Part shown: piece after piece, positions 25,725-34,390 of the stretch | Numbering within the stretch: position 1 is the stretch's first letter | How the letters are laid out: each line of letters begins with the position of its first letter | From: Ureibacillus yapensis | GTDB lineage: Bacteria > Bacillota > Bacilli > Bacillales_A > Planococcaceae | Direction: 5' to 3' | Assembly (NCBI RefSeq): GCF_003515775.1 | Contig: NZ_QWEI01000008.1 | Span: forward strand, 96,835-160,834 | Length of the DNA: 64,000 bases | Position numbers and translations under genes: made by a program | The notes under the pieces: model-generated | What the model was told of the DNA's origin: nothing | The model's database searches: none | Seen by the model: the letters and a program-made list of their open reading frames with translations, nothing else

Positions 25725-27275
25725 TTAGAAAACACGTTCAGCATACTGAGATAGTTTTTCCAGTGACGATTTTTCAACGTCGGCGTGTAATGAATTGCCG
25801 TGGGAATCCATTGTTACAACGGCCGTGAAGCCTTCAACAGTCAAGTGCCACATTGCTTCAGGGATACCGAATTCTTGCAAGTCAACACCGTCTACACTCT
25901 TGATGCAATCTGCATAGTACTGAGCAGCACCGCCGATTGCATTCAAGTATACGCCACCGTGTTCTTTAAGAGCAGCAAGCGTTTTAGGTCCCATACCGCC
26001 TTTACCGATTACAGCGCGGATACCGAACTTTTTCATGATGTCGCCTTGATATGGCTCCTCACGGATGGATGTTGTTGGACCAGCCGCTTTTACAGTCCAG
26101 TTGCCGTTTTCGTCTTTTGCCATTACCGGACCACAGTGATAGATGACTTGTCCATTTAAATCAACCGGCGCATCGTGGCTCATTAAATGATGGTGGATCG
26201 CATCGCGGCCAGTATAGATGCGGCCATTGATTTTCACCACATCGCCTACATTAAGTTCACGGATTTGTTCTTCCGTAATCGGTGCAGTTAACTCAACTAC
26301 TTTGCTTTCTGATTGCGTTTCTGTTTTTGGTTCATCACGGAAAGTGATTTTTTCGCCTTCTTGGTAATGCCATTTTGTAATTTCGCCAGTTGAAGGGTTG
26401 ATATCGATGGCCATGCGACGGTAAGCCCAGCAGTTATATGCTACCGATACATAGAATGAAGCCGGAATACGGTGCATAACACCGATTTTACAGCCCAATA
26501 AAGTTGCTTCCCCGCCAAAGCCCATTGTACCAATGCCGAATGTGTTTGCTTTTTCGACAATGTATTCTTCCAATTTTGCTAAGTCAGGATTCGGGTTAAC
26601 GTCTTCCACATGACGGAATAACTGTTCTTTAGCCAAATCATAGCCGGAAGAACGGTCGCCGCCAATACCTACTCCGATGAAACCGGCAGAACAACCTTGC
26701 CCTTGTGATTGCCATACAGAATGCAAGATACATTTGCGGATTCCATCCAAGTCGCGGCCTGCACGGCCAAGGCCTTCCAGTTCACATGGCAGGCTGTATT
26801 GAATGTTCTTGTTCTCGCAGCCGCCGCCTTTAAGAATCAATTTCACTTCAATGTAATCGTTTTCCCATTGTTCAAACTTAATAACAGGAACACCTTCGCC
26901 CAAGTTGTCTCCACTGTTTTTGCCTGTTAAAGAATCAACTGAGTTCGGGCGTAGCTTTGCATCTTTCGTCGCTTGGACAATTGCGTTTTTGATTGCTGCT
27001 TTAATTTCCAATTGGTTCACGCCAACTGGAGTTTTGACTTTGAAAGTAGGCAAGCCGGTATCTTGGCAAATTGGCGATACATTATCTTCCGCCATCACAA
27101 TGTTGTTGGAAATTGTGTCCAAACTCATTGCGGCACGCGTCCCTGCATTTTCTGCGTCTTTCGCTTTTTTAATCGCCCGGCGAACGTCTTTTGGTAAATT
27201 TGTTGAAGTTTCGCTCACTAAGTCATAAATACTTTTTTCTAATGTTTGTAAATAGGATGTTGCCACTTGAGACAT
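25725..27275 (-). CDS. Class I (iron-sulfur) fumarate hydratase (516 aa)
   Basis: Reversible hydration of fumarate to malate in the citric acid cycle. This is the oxygen-sensitive [4Fe-4S] type with fused alpha and beta parts, not the FumC type usual in Bacillus. Conserved cysteine segments are seen in P-I-C-Q-D-T-G-L-P, Q-G-C-S-A-G-F-I-G-V-G-I-G-G and L-G-C-K-I-G-V-M-H-R. The beta part carries G-D-V-V-K-I-N-G-R-I-Y-T-G-R-D-A and G-P-T-T-S-x-R-x-E-P. A GGGGGGGAA site precedes ATG 27275. The region behind the stop holds two direct repeats that echo the gene end. Confidence 0.94.
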   Translation of the reverse strand: MSQVATSYLQTLEKSIYDLVSETSTNLPKDVRRAIKKAKDAENAGTRAAMSLDTISNNIVMAEDNVSPICQDTGLPTFKVKTPVGVNQLEIKAAIKNAIVQATKDAKLRPNSVDSLTGKNSGDNLGEGVPVIKFEQWENDYIEVKLILKGGGCENKNIQYSLPCELEGLGRAGRDLDGIRKCILHSVWQSQGQGCSAGFIGVGIGGDRSSGYDLAKEQLFRHVEDVNPNPDLAKLEEYIVEKANTFGIGTMGFGGEATLLGCKIGVMHRIPASFYVSVAYNCWAYRRMAIDINPSTGEITKWHYQEGEKITFRDEPKTETQSESKVVELTAPITEEQIRELNVGDVVKINGRIYTGRDAIHHHLMSHDAPVDLNGQVIYHCGPVMAKDENGNWTVKAAGPTTSIREEPYQGDIMKKFGIRAVIGKGGMGPKTLAALKEHGGVYLNAIGGAAQYYADCIKSVDGVDLQEFGIPEAMWHLTVEGFTAVVTMDSHGNSLHADVEKSSLEKLSQYAERVF

Positions 27276-27379
27276 GATGATATTCCCCCCCAGAATATTT
27301 TGATATTTTCACCACCACTTATTATACCTTGTTCAGTTCCCGAAAAAAAGGGTCATAGACAGACATTCGAGAACAAATG

Positions 27380-27408
27380 GAAAAAGAGGCTGCAACTTTT
27401 GCAGCCCC
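27380..27408 (-). terminator. Terminator of the SE1561-family gene
   Basis: GGCTGCAA pairs with TTGCAGCC; on the minus strand it is followed by CTCTTTTTCC. Confidence 0.7.
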
Positions 27409-27420
27409 TTGTGGCAAGTA

Positions 27421-27615
27421 TTATTCAGCTGAATCTGTTCTTCCTTTAAATTGCTCCATTTTGTCTTCCACGTCGTCGAGCATTTGTATCAGTCTGTCAA
27501 TATCCTCAACATCTGCTGTCTCGGGATCAATCGCATCCAGTACTTCTACAAAAATTTGAAGGCGTTCTTTTAAGTAAATTACTTGTTTGTTTTTATCTGT
27601 AACAGGCTTGGTCAT
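27421..27615 (-). CDS. SE1561 family small protein (64 aa)
   Basis: A short acidic helical protein with Y-L-K-E-R-L-Q-I-F-V-E-V-L-D-A-I-D-P and D-V-E-D-I-D-R-L-I-Q-M-L-D-D, the pattern of a conserved Bacillales/Staphylococcus family named SE1561, of unknown function. The stop and a strong terminator follow closely. ATG 27615 has AAAGAGGTG upstream. Confidence 0.75.
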   Translation of the reverse strand: MTKPVTDKNKQVIYLKERLQIFVEVLDAIDPETADVEDIDRLIQMLDDVEDKMEQFKGRTDSAE

Positions 27616-27889
27616 GTGTACACCTCTTTCATCAAGAACATCATAGCGGAATGATGGACAATATTCAAATAAAAACTTAAAGCAGGCAGGAGAAATAGAT
27701 TAAAATGCGTTTAACAATAGGGTTGTAGCGGGAGTTTTATTCGCCCTCTTATCATTTTCTTTATCGATTAAACGATGCCAAAGAACATGGGAAAGTATTC
27801 GATAACAAACAAAATCTTAAAGCTATTTACTTGATGATTGTGATAACATAGTACCGTATTAGAGGAGAGTTTTAAATGGGAGGATATAC

Positions 27890-29062
27890 ATGATAGCAGC
27901 AACTCATTATGAACAACGCAGATTTTGGATATTGGTCGCCATTGTGTCGATATCCGGTTTCTCTCAGGGCATGCTATTGCCGCTGATTTCGGTTATTTTT
28001 GAAAGTGATGGTGTCTCATCCACTTTAAACGGATTAAATGCCACAGGATTATACATAGGAACGTTGTTAATATCGCCATTTATCGAGAAGCCGCTGCGCA
28101 AATTCGGATACAAGCCCATCATTATAGTGGGTGGTGCAATTGTGTTTATCGCGCTGTTCTTGTTCCCATTCTGGCATAACGTGATGTTTTGGTTTATCTT
28201 GCGAATGATGATTGGAATAGGGGACCATTGCTTGCATTATTCCACGCAAACTTGGTTAACAAGTACGGCCCCTGCCGGTAACATTGGAAAAACCATGTCC
28301 ATTTATGGATTATCATTTGGCGTAGGATTTGCAGTGGGGCCATTAATGGTGAACTTAGTGAAGATATCGGAAACATTGCCTTTTATCGTTTCATCCATCC
28401 TTTGCTTAATCGCATGGTCCTTTGTGTTTGTTGTTCGAAATGAAAAACCTGAAAGTTTAATAGGAGACAGTAAAGAGTCAAATAGCTTCCACCGTTATAA
28501 AATGTCATTTAAATATGCCTGGGTTGCATTCATACCGCCACTAGTTTATGGGGTTTTGGAAACAAGCCTGAATGCACTTTTCCCGGTATATGCCCTAAGA
28601 AAAGATTTTGATGTATCAATGGTATCAATCATTCTCGCCGCTTTTTCAATTGGCGGGATACTCACTCAGGTGCCAATCGGGATGCTAGGCGATAAAATCG
28701 GAAGAAGAAAGATTATTCTCGCCGCTTTTTTGGCAGGTACGGTATTTTTTGGGGTGGGCAGCATGTTTGAACATTCGGAATGGATTATCGCGTGTGTATT
28801 TTTATTGGCGGGAATGGCCCTGGGTTCGATGTTCTCCTTAGGGATTACTTATATGGCAGAACTTACACCGAAAGCTCTTTTGCCGACTGCAAATCTCCTA
28901 TACGGCATTTTCTTTAGTCTTGGGAGTTTGATCGGACCGACAGCTGGGGGACTTTATCTTCAGTATGTGGAATCATTAAGTTTCCTGTTGTTCATTTCGT
29001 TTATTTTGTTGGTAATGTTATTGGTTGTTTTTTTCTTTGGAAAACAAGTGAAGGAAGCATAA
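27890..29062 (+). CDS. Major facilitator superfamily transporter (390 aa)
   Basis: Twelve hydrophobic segments with the loop 8-9 motif G-M-L-G-D-K-I-G-R-R-K (about residue 268) that marks MFS proteins, and a weaker equivalent after helix 2. The substrate is unknown; proteins of this size and loop pattern are usually drug or sugar exporters. GGGAGG lies 7 nt before ATG 27890. No regulator is adjacent, and the upstream 270 bp hold only possible coding debris. Confidence 0.88.
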   Translation: MIAATHYEQRRFWILVAIVSISGFSQGMLLPLISVIFESDGVSSTLNGLNATGLYIGTLLISPFIEKPLRKFGYKPIIIVGGAIVFIALFLFPFWHNVMFWFILRMMIGIGDHCLHYSTQTWLTSTAPAGNIGKTMSIYGLSFGVGFAVGPLMVNLVKISETLPFIVSSILCLIAWSFVFVVRNEKPESLIGDSKESNSFHRYKMSFKYAWVAFIPPLVYGVLETSLNALFPVYALRKDFDVSMVSIILAAFSIGGILTQVPIGMLGDKIGRRKIILAAFLAGTVFFGVGSMFEHSEWIIACVFLLAGMALGSMFSLGITYMAELTPKALLPTANLLYGIFFSLGSLIGPTAGGLYLQYVESLSFLLFISFILLVMLLVVFFFGKQVKEA

Positions 29063-29252
29063 CTTATTCGTTTACAACTGAAGTAAGAAATATGAATGAA
29101 AAGAGTCTGCGGGAAAGCATGTCTGTTTAGCAAGCGTCTAAAGCGGCATTTGGAGCAAGTCCAGAGAAAAACACTCGATTAGCCCAAAGTTTCGATAGCA
29201 TGCATCGATAGCTCAAAAGACAGAACCAAAATAACTAAATCACCAACCCAAC

Positions 29253-29297
29253 AAAAAAAGCTAACCCGGAACAATCATGTTCCAGGTTAGCTTTTTT
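29253..29297. terminator. Bidirectional terminator between MFS gene and nspC
   Basis: AAAAAGCTAACC.GGAACA pairs with TGTTCC.GGTTAGCTTTTT around a 4-nt loop. Confidence 0.88.
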
Positions 29298-29299
29298 CA

Positions 29300-30442
29300 T
29301 TAAGATAATCGATTGCGATAGTCTTCATAGCCAAATTGGCGAACGACTTTGACGCCTTCTTCTTCATTGTACAAGCAAATGCTTGGCAAGTTGACGCCGT
29401 TGAACATATGGTTTTTTACCATTGTATAGTGTGCCATATCCGTGAAGACGATTTTATCGCCGGCTTTCAGCGGTTCATCGAATGAATAGTCACCGATTAC
29501 GTCGCCTGCTAGACAAGTCATGCCGCCAAGTCGGTATGTGTAAGCTTTATCGTTCGGTGTACTCGCGCCGATAATTTGAGGACGGTATGGCATTTCTAAC
29601 ACGTCCGGCATATGGCATGTAGCGGATGTATCCAGAATGGCAATTTCCATCCCGTTTTTCACAACATCCAGAACTGTCGTTACCAAATAGCCAGTATTTA
29701 GCGCAATCGCTTCACCAGGCTCTAGGATAACTTTCACATCATACTTGTCTTGCATATAGTTAATCAATGACACAAGCTTATCCACATCGTAATCTTCACG
29801 TGTGATATGGTGGCCGCCGCCAAAATTGATCCATTTCATTTTATGCAAATACTCGCCGTATTTTTCTTCAAAGTGAACCAGTATGCGTTCCAATACATCT
29901 GAGCCTTGTTCGCACATCGCATGGAAGTGAATTCCTTCAACCCCATCCAGTTCATCGGGACGGAAAGAGTCGACTGGAATACCTAATCGTGAATTGATGT
30001 AGCATGGATCATAAAGCGGTGTTTCAACTTCTGAATAACCAGGATTTACACGCAAGCCAATGGATACGTGCTTGCCTTCTACACTTTGTACTTTTTCTTT
30101 ATACTTATGTAGTTGGTCAAACGAGTTGAACACAATATGATCGACATATTTCAAATATTCATCAATTTCATGCTCCGCATAGGCAGGTGCATAGGCATGC
30201 ACTTCTTTGCCGAACTCCTCGTAGCCTAGACGAGCTTCGAATAAAGAACTTGAAGTAATACCCTTCAGGTAGTTTCGGGCCATCGGGAATGTCGAGAACA
30301 TCGAAAAACCTTTAAGAGCTAATAAAATATCACAGCCAGTACGGTCTTGAACAGATTTCAAGATTTCTAAGTTGCGCAAGAGCAAGCGCTCGTCCACTAC
30401 ATAGCTAGGAGACGGCGCCGCTTTCCAATCAATTGTTTTCAT
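29300..30442 (-). CDS. nspC: Carboxynorspermidine/carboxyspermidine decarboxylase (380 aa)
   Basis: A fold-type III PLP decarboxylase that converts carboxy(nor)spermidine to (nor)spermidine, the last step of the alternative polyamine route. The PLP lysine is in L-L-A-L-K-G-F-S (about residue 41); the glycine-rich phosphate loop is N-F-G-G-G-H-H; the second active-site cysteine region is D-T-S-A-T-C-H-M-P-D, and E-P-G-E-A follows the family. The ATG at 30442 overlaps the end of the upstream synthase gene region (stop at 30444), so the two are coupled. Confidence 0.93.
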   Translation of the reverse strand: MKTIDWKAAPSPSYVVDERLLLRNLEILKSVQDRTGCDILLALKGFSMFSTFPMARNYLKGITSSSLFEARLGYEEFGKEVHAYAPAYAEHEIDEYLKYVDHIVFNSFDQLHKYKEKVQSVEGKHVSIGLRVNPGYSEVETPLYDPCYINSRLGIPVDSFRPDELDGVEGIHFHAMCEQGSDVLERILVHFEEKYGEYLHKMKWINFGGGHHITREDYDVDKLVSLINYMQDKYDVKVILEPGEAIALNTGYLVTTVLDVVKNGMEIAILDTSATCHMPDVLEMPYRPQIIGASTPNDKAYTYRLGGMTCLAGDVIGDYSFDEPLKAGDKIVFTDMAHYTMVKNHMFNGVNLPSICLYNEEEGVKVVRQFGYEDYRNRLS

Positions 30443-30443
30443 C

Positions 30444-31670
30444 TTACTTAGCCTCTTCTTTATCAAGGTCTAGGTCGATCAATTCAGGATTGAAGCTTTC
30501 TTGCCATGGAAGACCCCATTTATTTAAAGCCTCCATGAATGGATCTGGATCGAACTCTTCTACATTGTAAACACCTGGTTTTTGCCATGTGCCATTCATC
30601 ACAAGCATTGCACCAATCATCGCTGGTACGCCCGTTGTATAGGAAATGGCTTGTGAACCAACTTCGCGATAGCATTCTTCATGGTCGCAAACATTGTATA
30701 CATAGTAAGTTTTCTCTTCGCCATCTTTAATCCCGCGAGCGATAATACCGATATTTGTTTTACCTTTCGTACGTGGACCGAGGGAAGCTGGATCCGGTAA
30801 AACTGCTTTCAGGAATTGAAGCGGCTGAATCATTTTTCCTTCGAATTCAATCGGTTCAATCGAAGTCATGCCAACGTTTTCAAGTACGTTTAAGTGTGTA
30901 ATGTATTTTTGCGAGAATGTCATCCAGAAGCGGATTTGCTTGATTCCCGTAATGTTTTTTGCCAAAGATTCCAGTTCTTCGTGATATAGAAGATACATAT
31001 CTTTCTGCCCGATTTCAGGGAAGTTATAAACTTCTTTATATTCCAATGGCTCAGTTTCAACCCATTCGCCATCTTTCCAGAAACGACCGTTTGCCGTGAT
31101 TTCACGAATGTTGATTTCCGGATTGAAGTTTGTTGCGAAAGGATAGCCATGGTCCCCGGCATTTGCATCCAGGATATCGATATAGTGAATTTCGTCAAAG
31201 TAATGTTTTAATGCATACGCAGAGAATACTCCAGTTACGCCTGGGTCAAAACCGCTGCCTAAAAGTGCTGTTAAGCCGGCTTTTTCGAACTTCTCTTTGT
31301 AAGCCCATTGCCATTTATATTCAAACTTAGCTGTTTCAGGCGGCTCATAGTTGGCAGTATCAACATAATGAACACCTGTAGCCAAACATGCATCCATAAT
31401 TGTTAAGTCTTGATATGGTAAAGCAACGTTAATTACCACATCTGGTTTAAATCCATTGATTAATTCGATTAGCTCGTCCGTATTATCCGCATCTACTTGT
31501 GCAGTGTGGATAATTGTTTTACCGCCGTCTAATTTTTCTTTTAAAGCATCACATTTAGACTTTGTTCGACTTGCGATCATAATCTCTTCGAATACTTCCG
31601 AGTTTTGTACACATTTGTGCACGACAACGCTGGCAACTCCGCCAGCACCAATAATCAATGCTTTACCCAA
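30444..31670 (-). CDS. Carboxynorspermidine synthase, saccharopine dehydrogenase family (408 aa)
   Basis: NAD(P)-binding reductase that condenses aspartate semialdehyde with a diamine to make carboxy(nor)spermidine, the substrate of the downstream decarboxylase. The Rossmann motif G-A-G-G-V-A-S-V-V is at residues 8-16 and the family-specific G-S-G-F-D-P-G-V-T near 150. TTG 31670 with AGGGGG 10 nt upstream gives the usual N-terminus M-G-K-A-L-I-I-G-A-G-G; a GTG 36 nt further upstream has no ribosome site. The pair implies spermidine or norspermidine synthesis without S-adenosylmethionine decarboxylase. Confidence 0.9.
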   Translation of the reverse strand: MGKALIIGAGGVASVVVHKCVQNSEVFEEIMIASRTKSKCDALKEKLDGGKTIIHTAQVDADNTDELIELINGFKPDVVINVALPYQDLTIMDACLATGVHYVDTANYEPPETAKFEYKWQWAYKEKFEKAGLTALLGSGFDPGVTGVFSAYALKHYFDEIHYIDILDANAGDHGYPFATNFNPEINIREITANGRFWKDGEWVETEPLEYKEVYNFPEIGQKDMYLLYHEELESLAKNITGIKQIRFWMTFSQKYITHLNVLENVGMTSIEPIEFEGKMIQPLQFLKAVLPDPASLGPRTKGKTNIGIIARGIKDGEEKTYYVYNVCDHEECYREVGSQAISYTTGVPAMIGAMLVMNGTWQKPGVYNVEEFDPDPFMEALNKWGLPWQESFNPELIDLDLDKEEAK

Positions 31671-32015
31671 TTCTTTATAACCCCCTAATAGTGGCCTGTA
31701 CACCAAGAACGTTGGCGAGGCAGTTATTAATCATTTAGCCATAAACTTTGTCAAGCCTGCTCGAACGAAAGGCTTATTAAGTCTTGAACAATAAAACAGA
31801 TTATACATAAATATTTTTTGCGTAGCAATTACTTTTCCTTAAAAATTGTGTTAAATCTCGCAAATCTCCTCGGTAAATACCAAAAGTCAAGAATCTGCCT
31901 AAGAGACCTTCAGCAAATCCTAATAACCTTTTCCCCCTCTTAATTAGCGTAAACAAAAAAGAGGTTAATTATTAATATTGTCTATTGGAATTTTGTTATA
32001 TGAATTATAGAACAC
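31671..32015. other. Divergent intergenic region
   Basis: About 345 bp of AT-rich sequence between the polyamine operon and the GntR operon. I see no gene, tRNA or riboswitch; it must contain the two divergent promoters, of which only the GntR -10 is clear. Confidence 0.5.
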
Positions 32016-32042
32016 TTCTGTTATAATAAACATATAACAGAA
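32016..32042. promoter_or_regulatory. Palindromic operator overlapping the -10 of the GntR operon
   Basis: TTCTGTTATA (32016-32025) and TATAACAGAA (32033-32042) form perfect 10-bp arms around 7 nt. A TATAAT at 32022-32027 lies inside the first arm. The size and position fit autorepression by the YtrA-type GntR regulator encoded 13 nt downstream. Confidence 0.75.
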
Positions 32043-32054
32043 TGGAGGGGTGAA

Positions 32055-32429
32055 ATGATCATTCGAATTGAAGCCGAATCGGATATTCCCATCTATACAC
32101 AGCTAACCAATCAAATAATAGAAGGAATTGCACGTGGAGAAATAATGCCTGGTGAATCATTGCCATCTGTTAGAGCATTTGCTGCAGATTTGGGTGTGAA
32201 TATGCATACGGTAAATAAAAGCTACCATGAATTGGAGAAAAAAGGGGTGATTAAAATCATTCCGAAATCCGGTGCGGTCATTTCCCCCGAGGAGATTACG
32301 GCCGAGAAAAAGGCTCAGATTTTAAGCGAACTAAAACCACTTATTTCAGAAGGCCTTGTTTTGGGAATGAAAAAAGAAGAAATTCAGGAATTGATTATTT
32401 CGATGATGAATGAAATGAAAGAAAGGTAA
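32055..32429 (+). CDS. GntR family regulator, YtrA subfamily (124 aa)
   Basis: A short winged-helix regulator: I-P-I-Y-T-Q-L-T-N-Q-I-I-E-G-I-A near residue 10, then the recognition region G-E-S-L-P-S-V-R-A-F-A-A-D-L-G-V-N-M-H-T-V-N-K-S-Y with only a brief C-terminal helix, typical of the YtrA branch that controls membrane transporter operons. GGAGGGG lies before ATG 32055. The two downstream membrane-protein genes (gaps of 12 and 18 nt) are co-transcribed, and a strong palindrome upstream is the likely operator. Confidence 0.92.
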   Translation: MIIRIEAESDIPIYTQLTNQIIEGIARGEIMPGESLPSVRAFAADLGVNMHTVNKSYHELEKKGVIKIIPKSGAVISPEEITAEKKAQILSELKPLISEGLVLGMKKEEIQELIISMMNEMKER

Positions 32430-32441
32430 GGGGGCAATCGC

Positions 32442-33533
32442 ATGGCATTATTCATTTTTTTAATCGTTACAGCGTTTATTGCAGTGGTTCAAATCATGAT
32501 TCCGTATTTGGCAAAACGGACAGCGGTTTTTGGTGTTACCGTTCCGGACCAGTATATTAATGATGCAACTCTTCTAAAATATAAAAAACTTTATGCCGTT
32601 TCTGTAGGACTCATCTCTTTTATATTGATCGGATTATATGTTTTCTGGGCATTAAGAAATAACCTTTTGGATGAACAGATTGCAATGGTTGGAGCAATTT
32701 TGGAATTTGCACTAATCTTCATAAGTTTCTCGTTTTATATGTACTTTCATGCCAAGACAAAACAATTAAAACAAAAAAATAAATGGATGGAAGAGTTAAA
32801 AGCAGTAAAAGTCACGGATTTATCGGTGCGCAGTCAGGATGCAATGCTTCCTTGGGTTGTTTTTTTGCTGCCAATTGTTTCGACAGTAGGGCTTATGGTC
32901 TATACGTTGATGAATTACGATGTTTTGCCGCAGCAAATTCCAACGCATTGGGGGCCGAGTGGCGAGGCAGATGCTTTTAAGGAAAAATCGTATTTCTCTG
33001 CTATACAGCTAACGTTGATTTTATTGATACTGCAAACAATGTTTCTGGGCATTCATATAGCAACAAAAAAATCTGGGATTAAACTGAGCGCTACTGGACT
33101 GCAAGCTTCCCGCAATAGACAGCTCGGCCTAAGAAAATATTCAAGTTGGTTTATGTTTTTCGTTGTCCTTGCCGTCACAATGTTAATGAGTTATTTGCAG
33201 CTAACCATGATTCATCCGCAGCTTTCGGAGGGGCTGGCAAAATTGCTGATTCCAATCGTTTTCCTGATTGCTGTTCTGATAGGAACATTAATCTTTGCAG
33301 TGAAAGTAGGCAGGTCTGATAAAGAGACTTTCGAAGTAGTAGGAGAGCGAATTAGGGACATCGACGACGACCAATATTGGAAAGGTGGATTGTTTTATTT
33401 TAATAAAAATGATCCATCGATCTTTGTTGAAAAACGATTCGGTGTTGGCTGGACGATTAATTTTGCCAACCCAATTGGCTATTGTATTGTCTTCTTGCCA
33501 ATTATCTTGATTATCTTGATTTCTTTTATATAA
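32442..33533 (+). CDS. DUF1648/DUF5808 membrane protein (363 aa)
   Basis: A polytopic membrane protein with helices near 1-20, 45-68, 75-95, 125-148, 180-200, 225-245, 255-280 and 340-362. The motif L-P-Q-Q-I-P-T-H-W-G-P-S-G-E-A-D (about 166-181) defines DUF1648, seen in SdpI-type immunity proteins. The later W-K-G-G-L-F-Y-F-N-K-N-D-P-S-I-F-V-E-K-R matches DUF5808. Function is not established; presence with a GntR repressor and a CPBP protein suggests an envelope or immunity-like role (inference). Confidence 0.78.
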   Translation: MALFIFLIVTAFIAVVQIMIPYLAKRTAVFGVTVPDQYINDATLLKYKKLYAVSVGLISFILIGLYVFWALRNNLLDEQIAMVGAILEFALIFISFSFYMYFHAKTKQLKQKNKWMEELKAVKVTDLSVRSQDAMLPWVVFLLPIVSTVGLMVYTLMNYDVLPQQIPTHWGPSGEADAFKEKSYFSAIQLTLILLILQTMFLGIHIATKKSGIKLSATGLQASRNRQLGLRKYSSWFMFFVVLAVTMLMSYLQLTMIHPQLSEGLAKLLIPIVFLIAVLIGTLIFAVKVGRSDKETFEVVGERIRDIDDDQYWKGGLFYFNKNDPSIFVEKRFGVGWTINFANPIGYCIVFLPIILIILISFI

Positions 33534-33551
33534 GAAGGAGTGGGGTGTGTG

Positions 33552-34343
33552 ATGAAAAAATCAGATTGGAAAGTGGCGCTGCTTTTGTCGCTCATTTGTT
33601 TGGTTGGGGGCCTCTTGGTAGTGCCATACCAACTCACAAGTTTACAAAAAACTTTTCCGGAACAATATGAGCTATTAGTGGAAACAATGCCTTTGCCATA
33701 TACAGCTTTACTTTTGTTGACTGGATTTCAATTAGCGGTCATTTCATTTGTGCTGGCTTTTATTGGGGTGAAGCTTGCGCGCAAGGCAGGGTTTTCACTG
33801 GATGTTTTATATTCCTTATTCAACAAGGAAAAAGTGCGTTTTGATCGAAAAGGGGTTATGTTATCCATTCTATTTGGTGTGATTGCCGGCTTTGTGATCA
33901 TTGGGGGAGACCGTTTTTATTTCCAATATCAAATTGCTATAATGCGTGAAACTGAACCAAGTTTTTCGCTTTTAGGCCTGGTGACGGGGGTTTTCTATGG
34001 CGGTGTCTTTGAAGAGATTTTGATGAGATTGGTCGCTATGAGTTTGCTCGTGTGGATATTCAAATTGATTTTCCAACGCCAACAGAGCAATTTAGCTCCT
34101 GTATTTTATTGGATTGCAATCGTAATCGCGTCCGTTTTATTTGCTGCCGGACATTTGCCTGCGACAAGCGCCGTATTTGGGGATTTAACGGTGGATGTTG
34201 TGGTAAGGTGCTTCTTGCTGAATGGAATCGGTGGTTTGTTCTTTGGCTATCTTTATTGGAAGAAAGGTTTTGAATACGCCATTATTGCACACATGTTTAC
34301 GCATATTTCGATGCAATTGCTGTTTATTCCGCTGTTCTATTAA
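33552..34343 (+). CDS. CPBP family intramembrane metalloprotease (263 aa)
   Basis: Abi/CAAX-protease-like membrane protein. The motif F-E-E-I-L-M-R-L (E-E-x-x-x-R) lies near residue 158, followed by A-A-G-H-L-P in a later helix and H-M-F-T-H at the C-terminus, the conserved glutamates and histidines expected to bind zinc. In other Firmicutes such proteins protect against bacteriocins or process peptides. AAGGAG lies 11 nt before ATG 33552. Third gene of the GntR operon. Confidence 0.82.
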   Translation: MKKSDWKVALLLSLICLVGGLLVVPYQLTSLQKTFPEQYELLVETMPLPYTALLLLTGFQLAVISFVLAFIGVKLARKAGFSLDVLYSLFNKEKVRFDRKGVMLSILFGVIAGFVIIGGDRFYFQYQIAIMRETEPSFSLLGLVTGVFYGGVFEEILMRLVAMSLLVWIFKLIFQRQQSNLAPVFYWIAIVIASVLFAAGHLPATSAVFGDLTVDVVVRCFLLNGIGGLFFGYLYWKKGFEYAIIAHMFTHISMQLLFIPLFY

Positions 34344-34360
34344 TGGAATACAGATATAAA

Positions 34361-34390
34361 AAAAGTGGGGAACAAATCCCCACTTATTTA
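34361..34390. terminator. Bidirectional terminator
   Basis: AAGTGGGG pairs with CCCCACTT around a 7-nt loop, with A-run before it (T-run on the minus strand). It ends both the CPBP and rlmD transcripts. Confidence 0.8.

Noticed and set aside
27690..27830. Possible small membrane peptide upstream of the MFS gene
   Set aside because: An AGGAG and ATG at about 27705 lead to a stop after 7 codons; the hydrophobic continuation is in another frame, so at best a remnant.
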